Assembly: GCA_046758005.1 (NCBI GenBank)
Contig: JBHHZJ010000080.1
Location: 1 to 16,318 of the forward strand
Reading direction: 5' to 3'
DNA: 16,318 nucleotides
DNA from: JBHHZJ01 sp046758005
GTDB lineage: Bacteria > Pseudomonadota > Alphaproteobacteria > Kiloniellales > J153
Shown in pieces: positions 1 to 9,443 of this stretch (positions within the stretch are counted from its first letter, which is position 1; each line of letters begins with the position of its first letter). The notes under the pieces were generated by a model that was given only the letters and a program-made list of their open reading frames with translations, had not been told where the DNA came from and did not search any database. The position numbers were made by a program, and so were the translations under genes.

Positions 1-6
1 ATGTAT

Positions 7-68
7 AGAGCGGATTCACGTGATTGATTGGAGCCGCGAAGTGGTTCCAATCAATTACGATCCGCTCT
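7..68. repeat. Long near-perfect hairpin (REP/MITE-like palindromic element)
   Basis: Bases 7-15 pair with 60-68, and 19-37 pair with 41-59. This gives 28 base pairs (three of them G-T) with one 3-base bulge (16-18) and a GAA loop (38-40). The outer ends read AGAGCGGAT and ATCCGCTCT. The arms are much more AT-rich than the surrounding genes. The element ends 17 bases before the first gene, and no T-tract follows it, so it is not a classical intrinsic terminator. Its shape, with TAGAGC-like ends and a long imperfect inverted repeat, recalls dispersed intergenic palindromes of alphaproteobacteria; membership in such a family is inference. Confidence 0.75.
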
Positions 69-85
69 AGACCCCGGGGCTTGCC

Positions 86-1186
86 GTGAGCCAGGTGCGC
101 ACGATCACGGTCCAGGACGACGAGGCCGACCAGCGCCTCGACCGGTGGTTCCGGCGGCGCTTTCCGGCGCTCGGCCACGGGCGCCTGGAGCGGCTGCTGC
201 GCACGGGCCAGGTCCGGGTCGACGGCCGGCGCGCCAGGTCCGGCACCCGGCTGGCCCCGGGCCAGGTGGTCCGGGTCCCGCCGCTGCCGGAGCCGGCGGC
301 GGCGCCGCGCCCGGCCCGTCCCCGCCCGGTCGCACCGGACGAGGCCGCGGCGCTTCGCGCAACGGTCCTGTTCAAGGACGACTGGGTCATCGCGATCGAC
401 AAGCCGGCGGGCCTGGCGGTGCAAGGCGGCACCGGCCAGCGCCGCCACCTGGACGCCATGCTGGAGGCGCTCCGATTCGAGGGCGCGGAGCCGCCGCGCC
501 TGGCGCACCGGCTCGACAAGGACACGAGCGGCGTCTTGCTGCTTGCCCGCACGGCCGCCGCGGCCCGGCGGCTGAGCGCGGCCTTCAAGGGCAAGCGCGC
601 GCGCAAGGTCTATTGGGCGCTGACCGTCGGCGTGCCGGCCCGGCGGCGCGGCCGCATCGACCTGCCGCTTGCCAAGCGGCCGGGTCCGGCCGGGGAAAAG
701 GTCGGCGCCGCAGGGGACGCGGGCAAGCCCGCGCTCACGCTTTACGAGGTCGTCGAGGATCGGGCCCTTGGTCAACGCGGGCCACGGGTCGCCTGGCTCG
801 TCCTCGTGCCGCTCACCGGCCGAACGCACCAGCTCCGCGCGCACTGTGCGGCGCTGGGCACGCCGATTCTGGGCGACGGCAAGTACGGCGGCAAGCAGGC
901 CTTTCCGGACGGGCTCCCCTTTGCGATGGACCGGCTCACGTTGCATGCCCGGGAGATCGCCCTGCCGCACCCGGAGGACGGCACGACGCTGCGCGTGACC
1001 GCGCCCCTGCCGCCCCACATGGCAGCGGCGTGGTCGGCCCTCGGCCTCGATGTCGCCAAGGCTGATCGTGCGGCCGACGACCTGCTAGACTATGCGGCGG
1101 GACTGGCCCATTCGCCGCCCGGCTCGGCCGCGCGGGCCAAGCGGCGGCGCGGCGGGCGCTCGCACGAAAGGCGGCTCGAGCGATGA
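86..1186 (+). CDS. rluC: RluA-family 23S rRNA pseudouridine synthase (RluC-like)
   Basis: This enzyme isomerises specific uridines in 23S rRNA to pseudouridine. Residues about 15-70 form an S4 RNA-binding domain (QRLDRWFRRRFP... RTGQVRVDG). The catalytic domain follows, with the RluA-family motif HRLDKDTSGVLLLAR, whose catalytic Asp is residue 144, and the later GRTHQLRAH motif. The 366-residue length is slightly long for the family; the extra part is a basic, Arg-rich tail after about residue 330. The start is a GTG at 86, chosen because the protein then begins MSQVRTITVQDDEADQRLDR, as in alphaproteobacterial homologues; no good ribosome binding site is visible. The stop overlaps the next start as ATGA. 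Exact target (RluC versus RluD type) cannot be told from sequence. Confidence 0.9.
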   Translation: MSQVRTITVQDDEADQRLDRWFRRRFPALGHGRLERLLRTGQVRVDGRRARSGTRLAPGQVVRVPPLPEPAAAPRPARPRPVAPDEAAALRATVLFKDDWVIAIDKPAGLAVQGGTGQRRHLDAMLEALRFEGAEPPRLAHRLDKDTSGVLLLARTAAAARRLSAAFKGKRARKVYWALTVGVPARRRGRIDLPLAKRPGPAGEKVGAAGDAGKPALTLYEVVEDRALGQRGPRVAWLVLVPLTGRTHQLRAHCAALGTPILGDGKYGGKQAFPDGLPFAMDRLTLHAREIALPHPEDGTTLRVTAPLPPHMAAAWSALGLDVAKADRAADDLLDYAAGLAHSPPGSAARAKRRRGGRSHERRLER

Positions 1187-2328
1187 AGCTTGCGGAGATC
1201 GACACTCCCGCCCTGATCCTGGACCGCCGACGCCTCGAGGCGAACGTCGCGCGCATGACCGAGCGCGCCAAGCGCCACGGGGTCGACCTGCGGCCGCACA
1301 TGAAGACGGCGAAGTCGGCCGACGTCGCGCGCCTGGCCACCGCCGGCCATTCCGGCGCGATCACCGTCTCGACGCTGAAGGAGGCCGCATACTTCGCCGA
1401 GCACGGCTATACCGACATCATCTACGCCGTCGGCCTTGCGCCCGCCAAGCTCGACCGGGTGGCGGCCTTGCAGGCCAAGGGCGCGCGTATCGCCGTGGTC
1501 ACCGACAACCTCGAGGTCGCCGAGGGCATCGGCGCGCGCGCCGCGGCGCTGGGGGCCCGATTCGATGTGCTGATCGAGATCGACACGGGCGACGGGCGGG
1601 CCGGCGTGTCACCCGAGTCGCCCGGGCTGATCGCGCTCGGCCGGGCGCTCGACGGCGCGCCCGGCGTGACGCTGCGCGGCGTGCTTACCCACGCGGGGCA
1701 GTCGTACAACTGCCGCGGCGTGACCGATGTCGAGGCCGTGGCCGAGACCGAGCGCGCCGGCGCCGTGCGCGCCGCGGAGCGTCTGCGCGCGGCCGGCCTG
1801 CCCTGTCCCGTGGTCAGCGTGGGCTCGACTCCGACGGCGGTGCACGCGCGTACCCTCGACGGGGTCACCGAGATCCGACCGGGCGTCTACATGTTCAACG
1901 ACGTCTTCCAGGTCGAGATCGGCTCCTGCGGGCTTTCGGACATCGCGATGTCGGTGCTCGCCACGGTCACCGGCCGCCACCCGGAGCGGGGCGAGCTGGT
2001 GATCGACGCCGGCGGCCTGGCCCTGTCCAAGGATCGCAGCACCGCCGCCGTGCCGCGCGACGTGGGCTACGGCCTGGTCGTCGATGCGGCCGGCGCGGAC
2101 GGCTTGCCCGAACTGCACGTGGTGCGCGTCTCCCAGGAGCACGGGATCGTCGCGGCCCCGGGCGGCGAGGCGCCGTTCCACGCCCTGCCGCCGGGCGCGC
2201 GGGTGCGGGTCCTGCCCAACCACGCCTGCATGACCGCCGCGGCCTACGACTTCTATTACGTGGTGGACGGCGGCGACGGGGCGGCCGACGAGGTCGTGGC
2301 CGTGTGGCCGCGGGTCAACGGATGGTAG
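1183..2328 (+). CDS. PLP-dependent D-threonine aldolase / D-serine dehydratase-like enzyme
   Basis: This is a fold-type III pyridoxal-phosphate enzyme of the alanine-racemase N-terminal / DSD1 group, 381 residues. The N-terminal barrel starts IDTPALILDRRRLEANVARM and carries the PLP-binding lysine K41 in RPHMKTAKS. The C-terminal beta domain contains NHACMT, where H347 and C349 match the metal-binding His and Cys of eukaryotic-type D-serine dehydratase and D-threonine aldolase. The likely reaction is metal-assisted cleavage or dehydration of a D-beta-hydroxy amino acid; the precise substrate is not readable from the sequence. Its ATG overlaps the preceding stop (ATGA), so it is probably translated with the pseudouridine synthase, although the two have no obvious functional link. 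Confidence 0.88.
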   Translation: MKLAEIDTPALILDRRRLEANVARMTERAKRHGVDLRPHMKTAKSADVARLATAGHSGAITVSTLKEAAYFAEHGYTDIIYAVGLAPAKLDRVAALQAKGARIAVVTDNLEVAEGIGARAAALGARFDVLIEIDTGDGRAGVSPESPGLIALGRALDGAPGVTLRGVLTHAGQSYNCRGVTDVEAVAETERAGAVRAAERLRAAGLPCPVVSVGSTPTAVHARTLDGVTEIRPGVYMFNDVFQVEIGSCGLSDIAMSVLATVTGRHPERGELVIDAGGLALSKDRSTAAVPRDVGYGLVVDAAGADGLPELHVVRVSQEHGIVAAPGGEAPFHALPPGARVRVLPNHACMTAAAYDFYYVVDGGDGAADEVVAVWPRVNGW

Positions 2329-2368
2329 CTGGCGGGCGCTTGCCCCTGCGCCGCACTGCGGGCTGATA

Positions 2369-2388
2369 CCGAATATTACCGAATATTA
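2369..2388. repeat. Two tandem copies of CCGAATATTA in the intergenic region
   Basis: Two exact 10-base copies (2369-2378 and 2379-2388) lie head to tail in the 116-base gap before the HAD gene. This is the only AT-rich patch in that gap. Ten bases is about one helical turn, so a regulator could bind both copies on the same DNA face. A weak -10-like GATAAA lies downstream at 2400-2405. The segment most likely belongs to the promoter of the HAD-AsmA-ATP12 group. No regulator is identified. Confidence 0.5.
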
Positions 2389-2444
2389 TCGACTGTTGGG
2401 ATAAAGCTGAAGCTACGTCACCCCGGGATCAGCGCCATAGGCCG

Positions 2445-3128
2445 ATGTCCCATACGTTCCGCTTGATCGTCTTCGACCTCGACGGCACGCTGGTCGACAG
2501 TCAGCACGTCATCGTGCGGGCGATGTCGGAGGCCTTCGCCGCCCACCACCTGCCGCGGCCGGCGGCGGAGGCGGTGCGCCGGGTGGTCGGCCTGAAGCTC
2601 GAGTTCGCCGTCGCGCGGCTGCTGCCCGACCCGGACGATTGGGGCACCGCCGCGCGCGTGGCCGAGCGCTACCGCGAGGCGTTCCTGGCGCTGCGCGCGC
2701 GGCCCGATTACCACGAGCCCCTGTTCCCCGGGGCCCGGGAGGTTCTGGCGCTGCTCGATCGGCCGGAGGTCTGCCTTGGGATCGCGACCGGCAAGAACCG
2801 GCGTGGCCTTATGGCCAGCCTGGAGCGGCACGGGCTGGCGCATCACTTCGTGACGCTGCAGACTGCCGACGACGGCCCTGGCAAGCCGCATCCGGAAATG
2901 CTCCACTGCGCCATGGCCGACGCCGGGGCCGGGCCCGACGAGACGGTGCTGATCGGCGACACGACGTTCGACATGGAGATGGCCTGCCACGCCCGCGCGC
3001 GCGGCATCGGCGTGGCCTGGGGCTATCACGATCCTGCGGAATTGCGGGCGAGCGGCGCGGTCCGGGTGATCGAAACCTTCGATGACCTGCCGCCCACGCT
3101 GTCCGCCTTGGGTGCGCACAACGCATGA
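2445..3128 (+). CDS. HAD-superfamily phosphatase (phosphoglycolate phosphatase-like)
   Basis: A 227-residue HAD subfamily IA hydrolase. Motif I is FDLDGTLVDS near residue 10, with both catalytic Asp residues present. It is followed by a helical C1 cap, motif II in GIATGKN, the motif III lysine in GKPHPEM, and motif IV in LIGDTTFDMEMA. Such enzymes hydrolyse small phosphorylated metabolites by way of a phospho-aspartate; phosphoglycolate is the usual default guess, and the real substrate is unknown. The start is the ATG at 2445, with only a poor ribosome binding site. The stop overlaps the AsmA start as ATGA. In many alphaproteobacteria a HAD gene of this type sits between rluC and the ATP12 gene, and the arrangement here is an expanded form of that order. 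Confidence 0.9.
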   Translation: MSHTFRLIVFDLDGTLVDSQHVIVRAMSEAFAAHHLPRPAAEAVRRVVGLKLEFAVARLLPDPDDWGTAARVAERYREAFLALRARPDYHEPLFPGAREVLALLDRPEVCLGIATGKNRRGLMASLERHGLAHHFVTLQTADDGPGKPHPEMLHCAMADAGAGPDETVLIGDTTFDMEMACHARARGIGVAWGYHDPAELRASGAVRVIETFDDLPPTLSALGAHNA

Positions 3129-5179
3129 GGATCAGAATCAAATGGGTCGCCACGGGTCTCGGCGCGCTCATCGTCGGCGCGCTGGTGACCGGATACGCCG
3201 TGCTGGCCACCATGGACTTCGAAGACCTGCGCGGCGTGATCGAGGCCGAGGCCAAGAAGGCGACCGGCCGAGATCTGACCATCGCCGGGCCGGTCGATCT
3301 GCAGGTGTCGCTCGCCCCGGCCATCGCGCTCGAGAACGTCACCTTCGCCAACGCGCCGTGGGGCGTGTGGCCCGAGATGCTGTCGGTCCGGCGCATCGAG
3401 GTCGAGGTCGCCCTGGTGCCGCTATTGTCGGGTGACATCCAGATCAGGCGCCTTGTCCTGGTCGAGCCGGTCATCCTGCTCGAGACAGGCGCGGACGGCC
3501 GCGGCAACTGGGAGATTGCCGGCCCGGCCGCGGAGCCGGCGGCCAAGGCGGCGCCGGCGCTGCCCGCGTTTCACGAGGTCGTCGTCCGCGACGGCCGCGC
3601 GCTCTACCGGGACGGCGAGACGGGCGAAGAGGTCCGGTTCGACCTCACCGAGCTGCAGGCCCGGGCCGAGGGCCGGGCCGGTGCGATCCGGCTCACGCTC
3701 GCCGGCAGCTACAACGGGTCGGCATTCAAATCCCACGCGACGCTCGGTTCCCTTGACCAGCTGGTCGGCAGCGGGCGCTTTCCGATCGACCTCGACGTGA
3801 ACGCGGGCGTCGCGACGCTCAGCGTGGCGGGCAACGTCGCCGATCTCATGACGTTGCGCGGCATCGACGTCCTGGTCGCCGCGAAAGGTGAGAACTTGGC
3901 CGATCTCGCGGCGTTCGTCGGGCGCGATCTGCCCGCGCTCGGGCCGTACAGGGTCGCCGCGCAGGTCAAGGGGCAGGGGTCCGATTACCGGCTGACCGGG
4001 CTGACCGTCGAGGTGGGCGAAAGCGATATCGCCGGCAGCGCCGCCGTCTCGCTCGGCCGGGCGCGCCCCGACCTGAGCGGAACGTTCACCGCCGGCCGGC
4101 TGAACCTCGCCGATTTCCTGCCGCCGGCGAAAGAGGCGCCGACGCCGCCCGACGCGCCGCCGCAGGGCGACGAGCGGCGATTCGTCCTGCCGGACGACCC
4201 CTGGCCGCTGGACGGCCTGCGGGAGGTCGATGCCCGGGCCAAGCTGACCGTCGGACGGCTTCAGGTGCATGAAAATTTAGTGCTGAACGATGTCGACCTG
4301 GCCTTTGTCCTGGAAGGCGGGCGCTTGACGATCAGCTCGTTCAGAGCCGGGTATTCGGGCGGTCGGCTGGCCGGCGACCTTCGCCTCGACGCCCGCCACG
4401 CGGCGCCGCCCGTGGCCGTCAACCTGACCGTCAGCGGCCTCGATTACGGACGTCTGCTCGGCGAACTGGGAGTGACCGACGGGGTCGCCGGGTCCCTGGA
4501 CGCCATCGTCCGCCTGCGGGGCGCCGGCGCCTCCCTGCGCGCGCTCGCCGCGACGCTCGGCGGCCGGGCCGAACTGGTCGGCGGGGAGGGGCGCGTGCGC
4601 AGCGACCTGCTGCAAGCCTCCGGAGCCGGTTTGCTCGACATGGTGTCCGCTTGGCGCGAGGGCGACAACGACCTGCGCCTCAACTGCGTCGTCGGCGACC
4701 TGCCGATCGCCGATGGCGTCGTGACCGCGGAAGCGATCCTGATCGACACCGCCGCCGTGACGGTGGGCGCCACGGGCACGCTCGACCTGGGCGAGGAATC
4801 GCTGAACCTCCGCCTCACGCCGCAGGCCAAGCACACCAGCCTGATGAGCCTGGCCGTGCCGGTCCGCGTCACCGGCGCCCTGGCCGCGCCGAGCGTGGGA
4901 CCCGACCCGGTGGGCACGGCGGTGGGCGCGGCCAAGATCGCCGGACTGATCATCAACCCCCTGGCCGCGGGCGCGGCGATCATCCTTCAGTCGGAGATGT
5001 CGGACAAGAACCCCTGTCTTGCCGCGATGCAAGCGACCGGTCGCGCGGCCGACGAGGCCGGCCCGCCGCAGCCCGAGGAAAAGACGGTTATCGACAAGGC
5101 GGCCGACGAAGTGACCGGCGCCGTCGAGGACGCGGGCGAGGGGATCACCGAAGGCATCCAGAGCCTGTTCGGCCAGTAA
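3125..5179 (+). CDS. AsmA family envelope protein
   Basis: A 684-residue protein with one N-terminal membrane segment (about residues 8-29, following MRIRIKW) and a large periplasmic region. The part just after the membrane segment is typical of AsmA: an 'LRGVIEAEAKKATGRDLTIAGPVDL' type stretch, then LENVTFANAPWG. The C-terminal AsmA signature (LDLGEESLNLRLTPQAK, then PVRVTGALAAPSVGPDP) lies around residues 545-600. AsmA-like proteins are beta-rich and are linked to lipid transport between the inner and outer membranes and to outer-membrane homeostasis. The tail after about residue 635 is acidic and probably disordered. The gene is coupled to the HAD gene by a 4-base overlap and is followed 23 bases later by the ATP12 gene, so the three probably form one transcript. 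Confidence 0.88.
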   Translation: MRIRIKWVATGLGALIVGALVTGYAVLATMDFEDLRGVIEAEAKKATGRDLTIAGPVDLQVSLAPAIALENVTFANAPWGVWPEMLSVRRIEVEVALVPLLSGDIQIRRLVLVEPVILLETGADGRGNWEIAGPAAEPAAKAAPALPAFHEVVVRDGRALYRDGETGEEVRFDLTELQARAEGRAGAIRLTLAGSYNGSAFKSHATLGSLDQLVGSGRFPIDLDVNAGVATLSVAGNVADLMTLRGIDVLVAAKGENLADLAAFVGRDLPALGPYRVAAQVKGQGSDYRLTGLTVEVGESDIAGSAAVSLGRARPDLSGTFTAGRLNLADFLPPAKEAPTPPDAPPQGDERRFVLPDDPWPLDGLREVDARAKLTVGRLQVHENLVLNDVDLAFVLEGGRLTISSFRAGYSGGRLAGDLRLDARHAAPPVAVNLTVSGLDYGRLLGELGVTDGVAGSLDAIVRLRGAGASLRALAATLGGRAELVGGEGRVRSDLLQASGAGLLDMVSAWREGDNDLRLNCVVGDLPIADGVVTAEAILIDTAAVTVGATGTLDLGEESLNLRLTPQAKHTSLMSLAVPVRVTGALAAPSVGPDPVGTAVGAAKIAGLIINPLAAGAAIILQSEMSDKNPCLAAMQATGRAADEAGPPQPEEKTVIDKAADEVTGAVEDAGEGITEGIQSLFGQ

Positions 5180-5202
5180 GGCGCAACCGCCGACCGCTGC
5201 GC

Positions 5203-5919
5203 ATGCGCCCGGCCAAGTTCAAACGCTTCTACGAGACCGCAGTCGCACAGGCCCGTACCGCGGCGGAGGGCTACCGGATCCTGCTCGACGGTCGGCCGGT
5301 CAGGACGCCGGCGAAGGCCGAGCTGAGCGTGCCCACCCGTGCGCTCGCCACGGCGGTGGCGGCGGAATGGTCGGGCCAGGGCGCGGAGGTCGACCTGCGG
5401 TCCATGCCGCTGACCGCGCTGGCCTGCACGGCGATCGATCTGGTGCGCCCGAACCGCGCGCGCGTGGTCGGCAACGTCGCCGCCTACGCGGGGCACGACC
5501 TTGTCTGCTACCGGGCCGAGACGCCGGCCGATCTCGCCGCCCGACAGCACGCCGTCTGGCAGCCGCTGCTCGACTGGGCGGCGCTCGCCTTCGACGCGCC
5601 GCTCACGGTCACGGCGGGGGTCGTCTCGGCGCCGCAACCCCCCTTGGCGCTTGCGGCGCTGCGCCGCGCGGTCGAGCGGCTGAGCGACATGGAACTGGCC
5701 GCGTTGAGCTGCGCCGTGACCGCGGCCGGCTCGCTGGTCATCGGCCTGGCGCTCGCCGAGGGGCGGATCGGGGCCGAGGAGGCCTTCGCCGCCGCCCAAC
5801 TTGACGAGCTCTATCAGGCCGAGCGCTGGGGCGAGGACCCGGAGGCGGCGCAGCGCCGGAAAGCGATCCGGTCCGAGCTCGAGGCGGCGGCGCGCGTGTT
5901 CGATCTGCTCGGACGGTGA
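5203..5919 (+). CDS. ATP12-family F1-ATPase assembly chaperone
   Basis: A 238-residue member of the ATP12 family, which binds the F1 alpha subunit during assembly of ATP synthase; it acts in the cytoplasm in bacteria and in the matrix in mitochondria. Family features are KFKRFYETA at the N-terminus, YRILLDGRPVRTPAKAEL, AEWSGQGAEVDLRSMPLTALACTAID, the DLVCYRAETPADLAARQ block, and the C-terminal DELYQAERWGEDPEA with W209. The frame is open far upstream, but the ATG at 5203 is chosen because homology begins immediately after it and a start further up would lie inside the AsmA gene. The spacing to AsmA is 23 bases. Full length, with no missing blocks. Confidence 0.9.
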   Translation: MRPAKFKRFYETAVAQARTAAEGYRILLDGRPVRTPAKAELSVPTRALATAVAAEWSGQGAEVDLRSMPLTALACTAIDLVRPNRARVVGNVAAYAGHDLVCYRAETPADLAARQHAVWQPLLDWAALAFDAPLTVTAGVVSAPQPPLALAALRRAVERLSDMELAALSCAVTAAGSLVIGLALAEGRIGAEEAFAAAQLDELYQAERWGEDPEAAQRRKAIRSELEAAARVFDLLGR

Positions 5920-6027
5920 CAGGGGACGGCCGCCGCCGGCCCGGTACATTTCCAGGCTGTCTCGGCCACCCATCTGGCCCCTGGGGCGCGCCCGTGCTAT
6001 CTGCTAGGCCGGCTCGGCCGAAGGCGA

Positions 6028-6034
6028 AAGGAGG
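6028..6034 (+). promoter_or_regulatory. Strong ribosome binding site for pccB
   Basis: AAGGAGG lies 5 bases before the ATG at 6040 and is nearly a full anti-Shine-Dalgarno match. It settles the pccB start. It is much stronger than the sites of the neighbouring genes, which suggests a high translation rate for the carboxylase beta subunit. Confidence 0.85.
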
Positions 6035-6039
6035 CGGGC

Positions 6040-7572
<1,533 letters not shown>

Positions 7573-7589
7573 CGATGCGCACGATCGGA

Positions 7590-7650
7590 CCTCGTCCTTC
7601 ATCAGGCTCGGGACGACGTCCTCATGTTGAACCTGTCGCAGTATGAGGAG
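7590..7650. repeat. Degenerate intergenic palindromic repeat (REP-like)
   Basis: Two adjacent imperfect palindromes fill the pccB-GST gap. In the first, TCGTCC (7592-7597) pairs with GGACGA (7611-7616). In the second, TCCTCAT (7619-7625) pairs with ATGAGGA (7643-7649). The inner sequences TTCATCAGGCTCGG and GTTGAACCTGTCGCAG resemble the common proteobacterial intergenic repeat whose core reads TTCGACAGGCTCAGGAC and its complement, with several substitutions. The comparison is from memory, not a search. The repeat ends 29 bases before the GST start. Confidence 0.5.
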
Positions 7651-7679
7651 CATCGCATTCGATTGTGAGGAATTGGTGC

Positions 7680-8309
7680 ATGCTCCGTCTCTACGACAAC
7701 CGCGCCTCGCGCAACGGCTATAAGGTCCGCCTGCTGCTGACCCAGCTTGGGCTTCCCTTCGAGCGGGTCGAGCTCGACATCTTCAAGGGGGAGTCGCGCA
7801 CGCCGGAGTATCTGGCCAAGAACCCGGCCGGCAAGATTCCTGCGCTGGAGCTGCAGGACGGCACGGTGCTCGCGGAATCGGGCGCGATCCTGTGCTACCT
7901 GGCCGAGGGCACGCCTTACCTGCCGGACGAGAAGCTGGCGCGCGCCCAGGTTCTGCGCTGGATCTTCTTCGAGCAGAACGCCCACGAGACCAGTATCGCC
8001 GAAGCCCGGTTCATCCTCGGCCATCCGGAACTGAGCGAGGGCCGAACGGGCAATATTCTTGCCGAGAAGCAGGCGCGGGGTAACGCGGCGCTGGCGTTGA
8101 TGGATCAACACCTCAAGGCGCACGACTTCTTCGCCGCCGGGCGCTATACCATTGCCGATATCGCGCTCTACGCCTATACCCACGTGGCGGAGGAGGGCGG
8201 CTTCGACCTTGGCCGATATCCGGGGGTGCAGGCTTGGCTGGCGCGCGTCGAGGCGCAGCCGGGGTACGTTCCGGCAACGCAGGACCGAGACGGTCGGCGC
8301 TTTCCATAA
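7680..8309 (+). CDS. Glutathione S-transferase family protein
   Basis: A 209-residue protein with the two-domain GST fold. The thioredoxin-like N-domain begins MLRLYDNRASRNGYKVRLLL, with candidate catalytic Ser10, the cis-Pro segment NPAGKIPALEL and the glutathione-binding ESGAILCYLAE. The helical C-domain contains YTIADIALYAYTHVAEEGGFDL, the usual N-capping motif. The frame is open from a GTG at 7665, but the ATG at 7680 is preferred: it gives a typical GST N-terminus and has TGAGGA about 10 bases upstream. The likely role is glutathione conjugation or thiol-dependent reduction or isomerisation; the substrate is unknown. It lies between pccB and pccA, but no direct role in propionate metabolism follows from this. 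Confidence 0.9.
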   Translation: MLRLYDNRASRNGYKVRLLLTQLGLPFERVELDIFKGESRTPEYLAKNPAGKIPALELQDGTVLAESGAILCYLAEGTPYLPDEKLARAQVLRWIFFEQNAHETSIAEARFILGHPELSEGRTGNILAEKQARGNAALALMDQHLKAHDFFAAGRYTIADIALYAYTHVAEEGGFDLGRYPGVQAWLARVEAQPGYVPATQDRDGRRFP

Positions 8310-8313
8310 AGAA

Positions 8314-8330
8314 ACGCCCGCACCGGGCGT
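8314..8330. other. Short GC-rich hairpin between GST and hydrolase genes
   Basis: ACGCCCG (8314-8320) and CGGGCGT (8324-8330) form a perfect 7-bp stem with a CAC loop, starting 5 bases after the GST stop. No T-tract follows on the + strand, so it is at best a weak or factor-assisted terminator, or an RNA processing or stability element. It ends 12 bases before the hydrolase ATG and could limit read-through into that gene. Confidence 0.45.
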
Positions 8331-8342
8331 GAAGCTGGTGCC

Positions 8343-9443
8343 ATGATGTCTCATCGCCGTACGGGAGGGTCCAACATTCTTCAGGTTTTCTTCGCCACCA
8401 ACCGGGGCATTCTGGCGGAAGGCGATGCCCCCAAGTTCAGCAAGCGGTTCAACGAGAAGGGCCCGCACGAGCTGCGCTACGGCTCGGCCAAGGTTCGCAA
8501 GACGAAAAAGGGATACAAGGTCAGCAGCATCTATCTCGCCCCGGAGAGGATCGAGACCAAGGGAGGCGAATCTCAAGTCCTCGGAAGCGAAGAGATTTGC
8601 GACGCCCTGCGCGCCCGCATGGTCGCGGACAAGGTCGATGTGATCTGTTACATCCACGGCTACGCCTCGGACATGGATTCGGCGCTCGAACGGGCGGCGG
8701 AGATCAAGGACAAGTACAAGGTCGACGGCCGGGACCCCCACGTGTTCGTGTTCTCCTGGCCCGCCGACGGCGAAATGAAGCCGTGGCTGTCCTACTACAG
8801 CGATCGCGACGACGCCCGCGCCTCGGGCGTGGCCATCGCCCGGGCGTTCTTGAAGCTACGCAGGTTTCTGCTGGGTCTGGGGCGCGAGGGCCAGTGCGAG
8901 CAATCGCTGCACCTGGTCGCGCATTCCATGGGCAATTATGCGCTGCGCTGGGCCGTGCAGGGCATCCGGAGTGAGCTTGGCCACAATCTGCCGCGGCTCT
9001 TCGACAACGTTTTTCTGATGGCGGCGGACGAGGACGACGATGCCTTCGAGCACGACCATAAGCTTCGCGTGCTGCCCGGCCTGGCCCACGCCGTCCACAT
9101 TTACTTCAGCCCGGATGACCGCGCGCTGCAGATCAGCGACATCACCAAGGGCAACCCGGATCGCCTGGGCTCGCAGGGTCCGCGGGTGCGGGACGGCATA
9201 CCGCGCAAGGTGGTCCTGGTCGATTGCCGCAACGTGGATGTGTCCGACGACGACCTGAGCAACCACCAGTATTACCGCCTCAATCCCCGGGTCGTGAAGG
9301 ATGTCAACCTGGTCCTGAAGGGCGTCGCGCCCGAGAAAATGCCGACGCGGACCTACATTCCGGAAGACCGCTCCTGGCGCGTGGACGCCAAGACCAGGAC
9401 GCGCGCCAGGACAAGCACCCGCAACGCCGACCGGGGCCATTGA
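8343..9443 (+). CDS. Alpha/beta hydrolase, DUF900-like
   Basis: A 366-residue alpha/beta hydrolase resembling the DUF900 family. The N-terminal FFATNRGI and the block VDVICYIHGYASDMDSALERAAEI are typical. The nucleophile is S195 in LVAHSMGNYALRWA, numbered from 8343. Candidate acid and base residues lie in VDCRNVD and in SNHQYYRLNP. No signal peptide or membrane segment is visible, so it is probably cytoplasmic. The C-terminal 25 residues are very basic (KTRTRARTSTRN) and look like a disordered tail. Two consecutive ATGs (8343, 8346) could both serve as start. The gene lies between GST and pccA. The substrate is unknown; esterase or lipase activity is a reasonable guess only. Confidence 0.82.
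   Translation: MMSHRRTGGSNILQVFFATNRGILAEGDAPKFSKRFNEKGPHELRYGSAKVRKTKKGYKVSSIYLAPERIETKGGESQVLGSEEICDALRARMVADKVDVICYIHGYASDMDSALERAAEIKDKYKVDGRDPHVFVFSWPADGEMKPWLSYYSDRDDARASGVAIARAFLKLRRFLLGLGREGQCEQSLHLVAHSMGNYALRWAVQGIRSELGHNLPRLFDNVFLMAADEDDDAFEHDHKLRVLPGLAHAVHIYFSPDDRALQISDITKGNPDRLGSQGPRVRDGIPRKVVLVDCRNVDVSDDDLSNHQYYRLNPRVVKDVNLVLKGVAPEKMPTRTYIPEDRSWRVDAKTRTRARTSTRNADRGH

Noticed and set aside
28..1065. 345-codon alternative + frame over rluC
   Set aside because: Pro/Gly/Arg/Ala-rich and motif-free. It also begins inside the hairpin element.
1092..2366. 424-codon alternative + frame over the D-threonine aldolase gene
   Set aside because: Arg/Gly/Ala-rich shadow translation; the competing frame holds all conserved PLP-enzyme motifs.
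4651..5202. N-terminal extension of the ATP12 frame into the AsmA gene
   Set aside because: The extra residues are shadow composition and ATP12 homology starts right after the ATG at 5203.
8314..8330. Intrinsic terminator after the GST gene
   Set aside because: The stem is good but there is no T-tract on the + strand, so I list it only as a hairpin.
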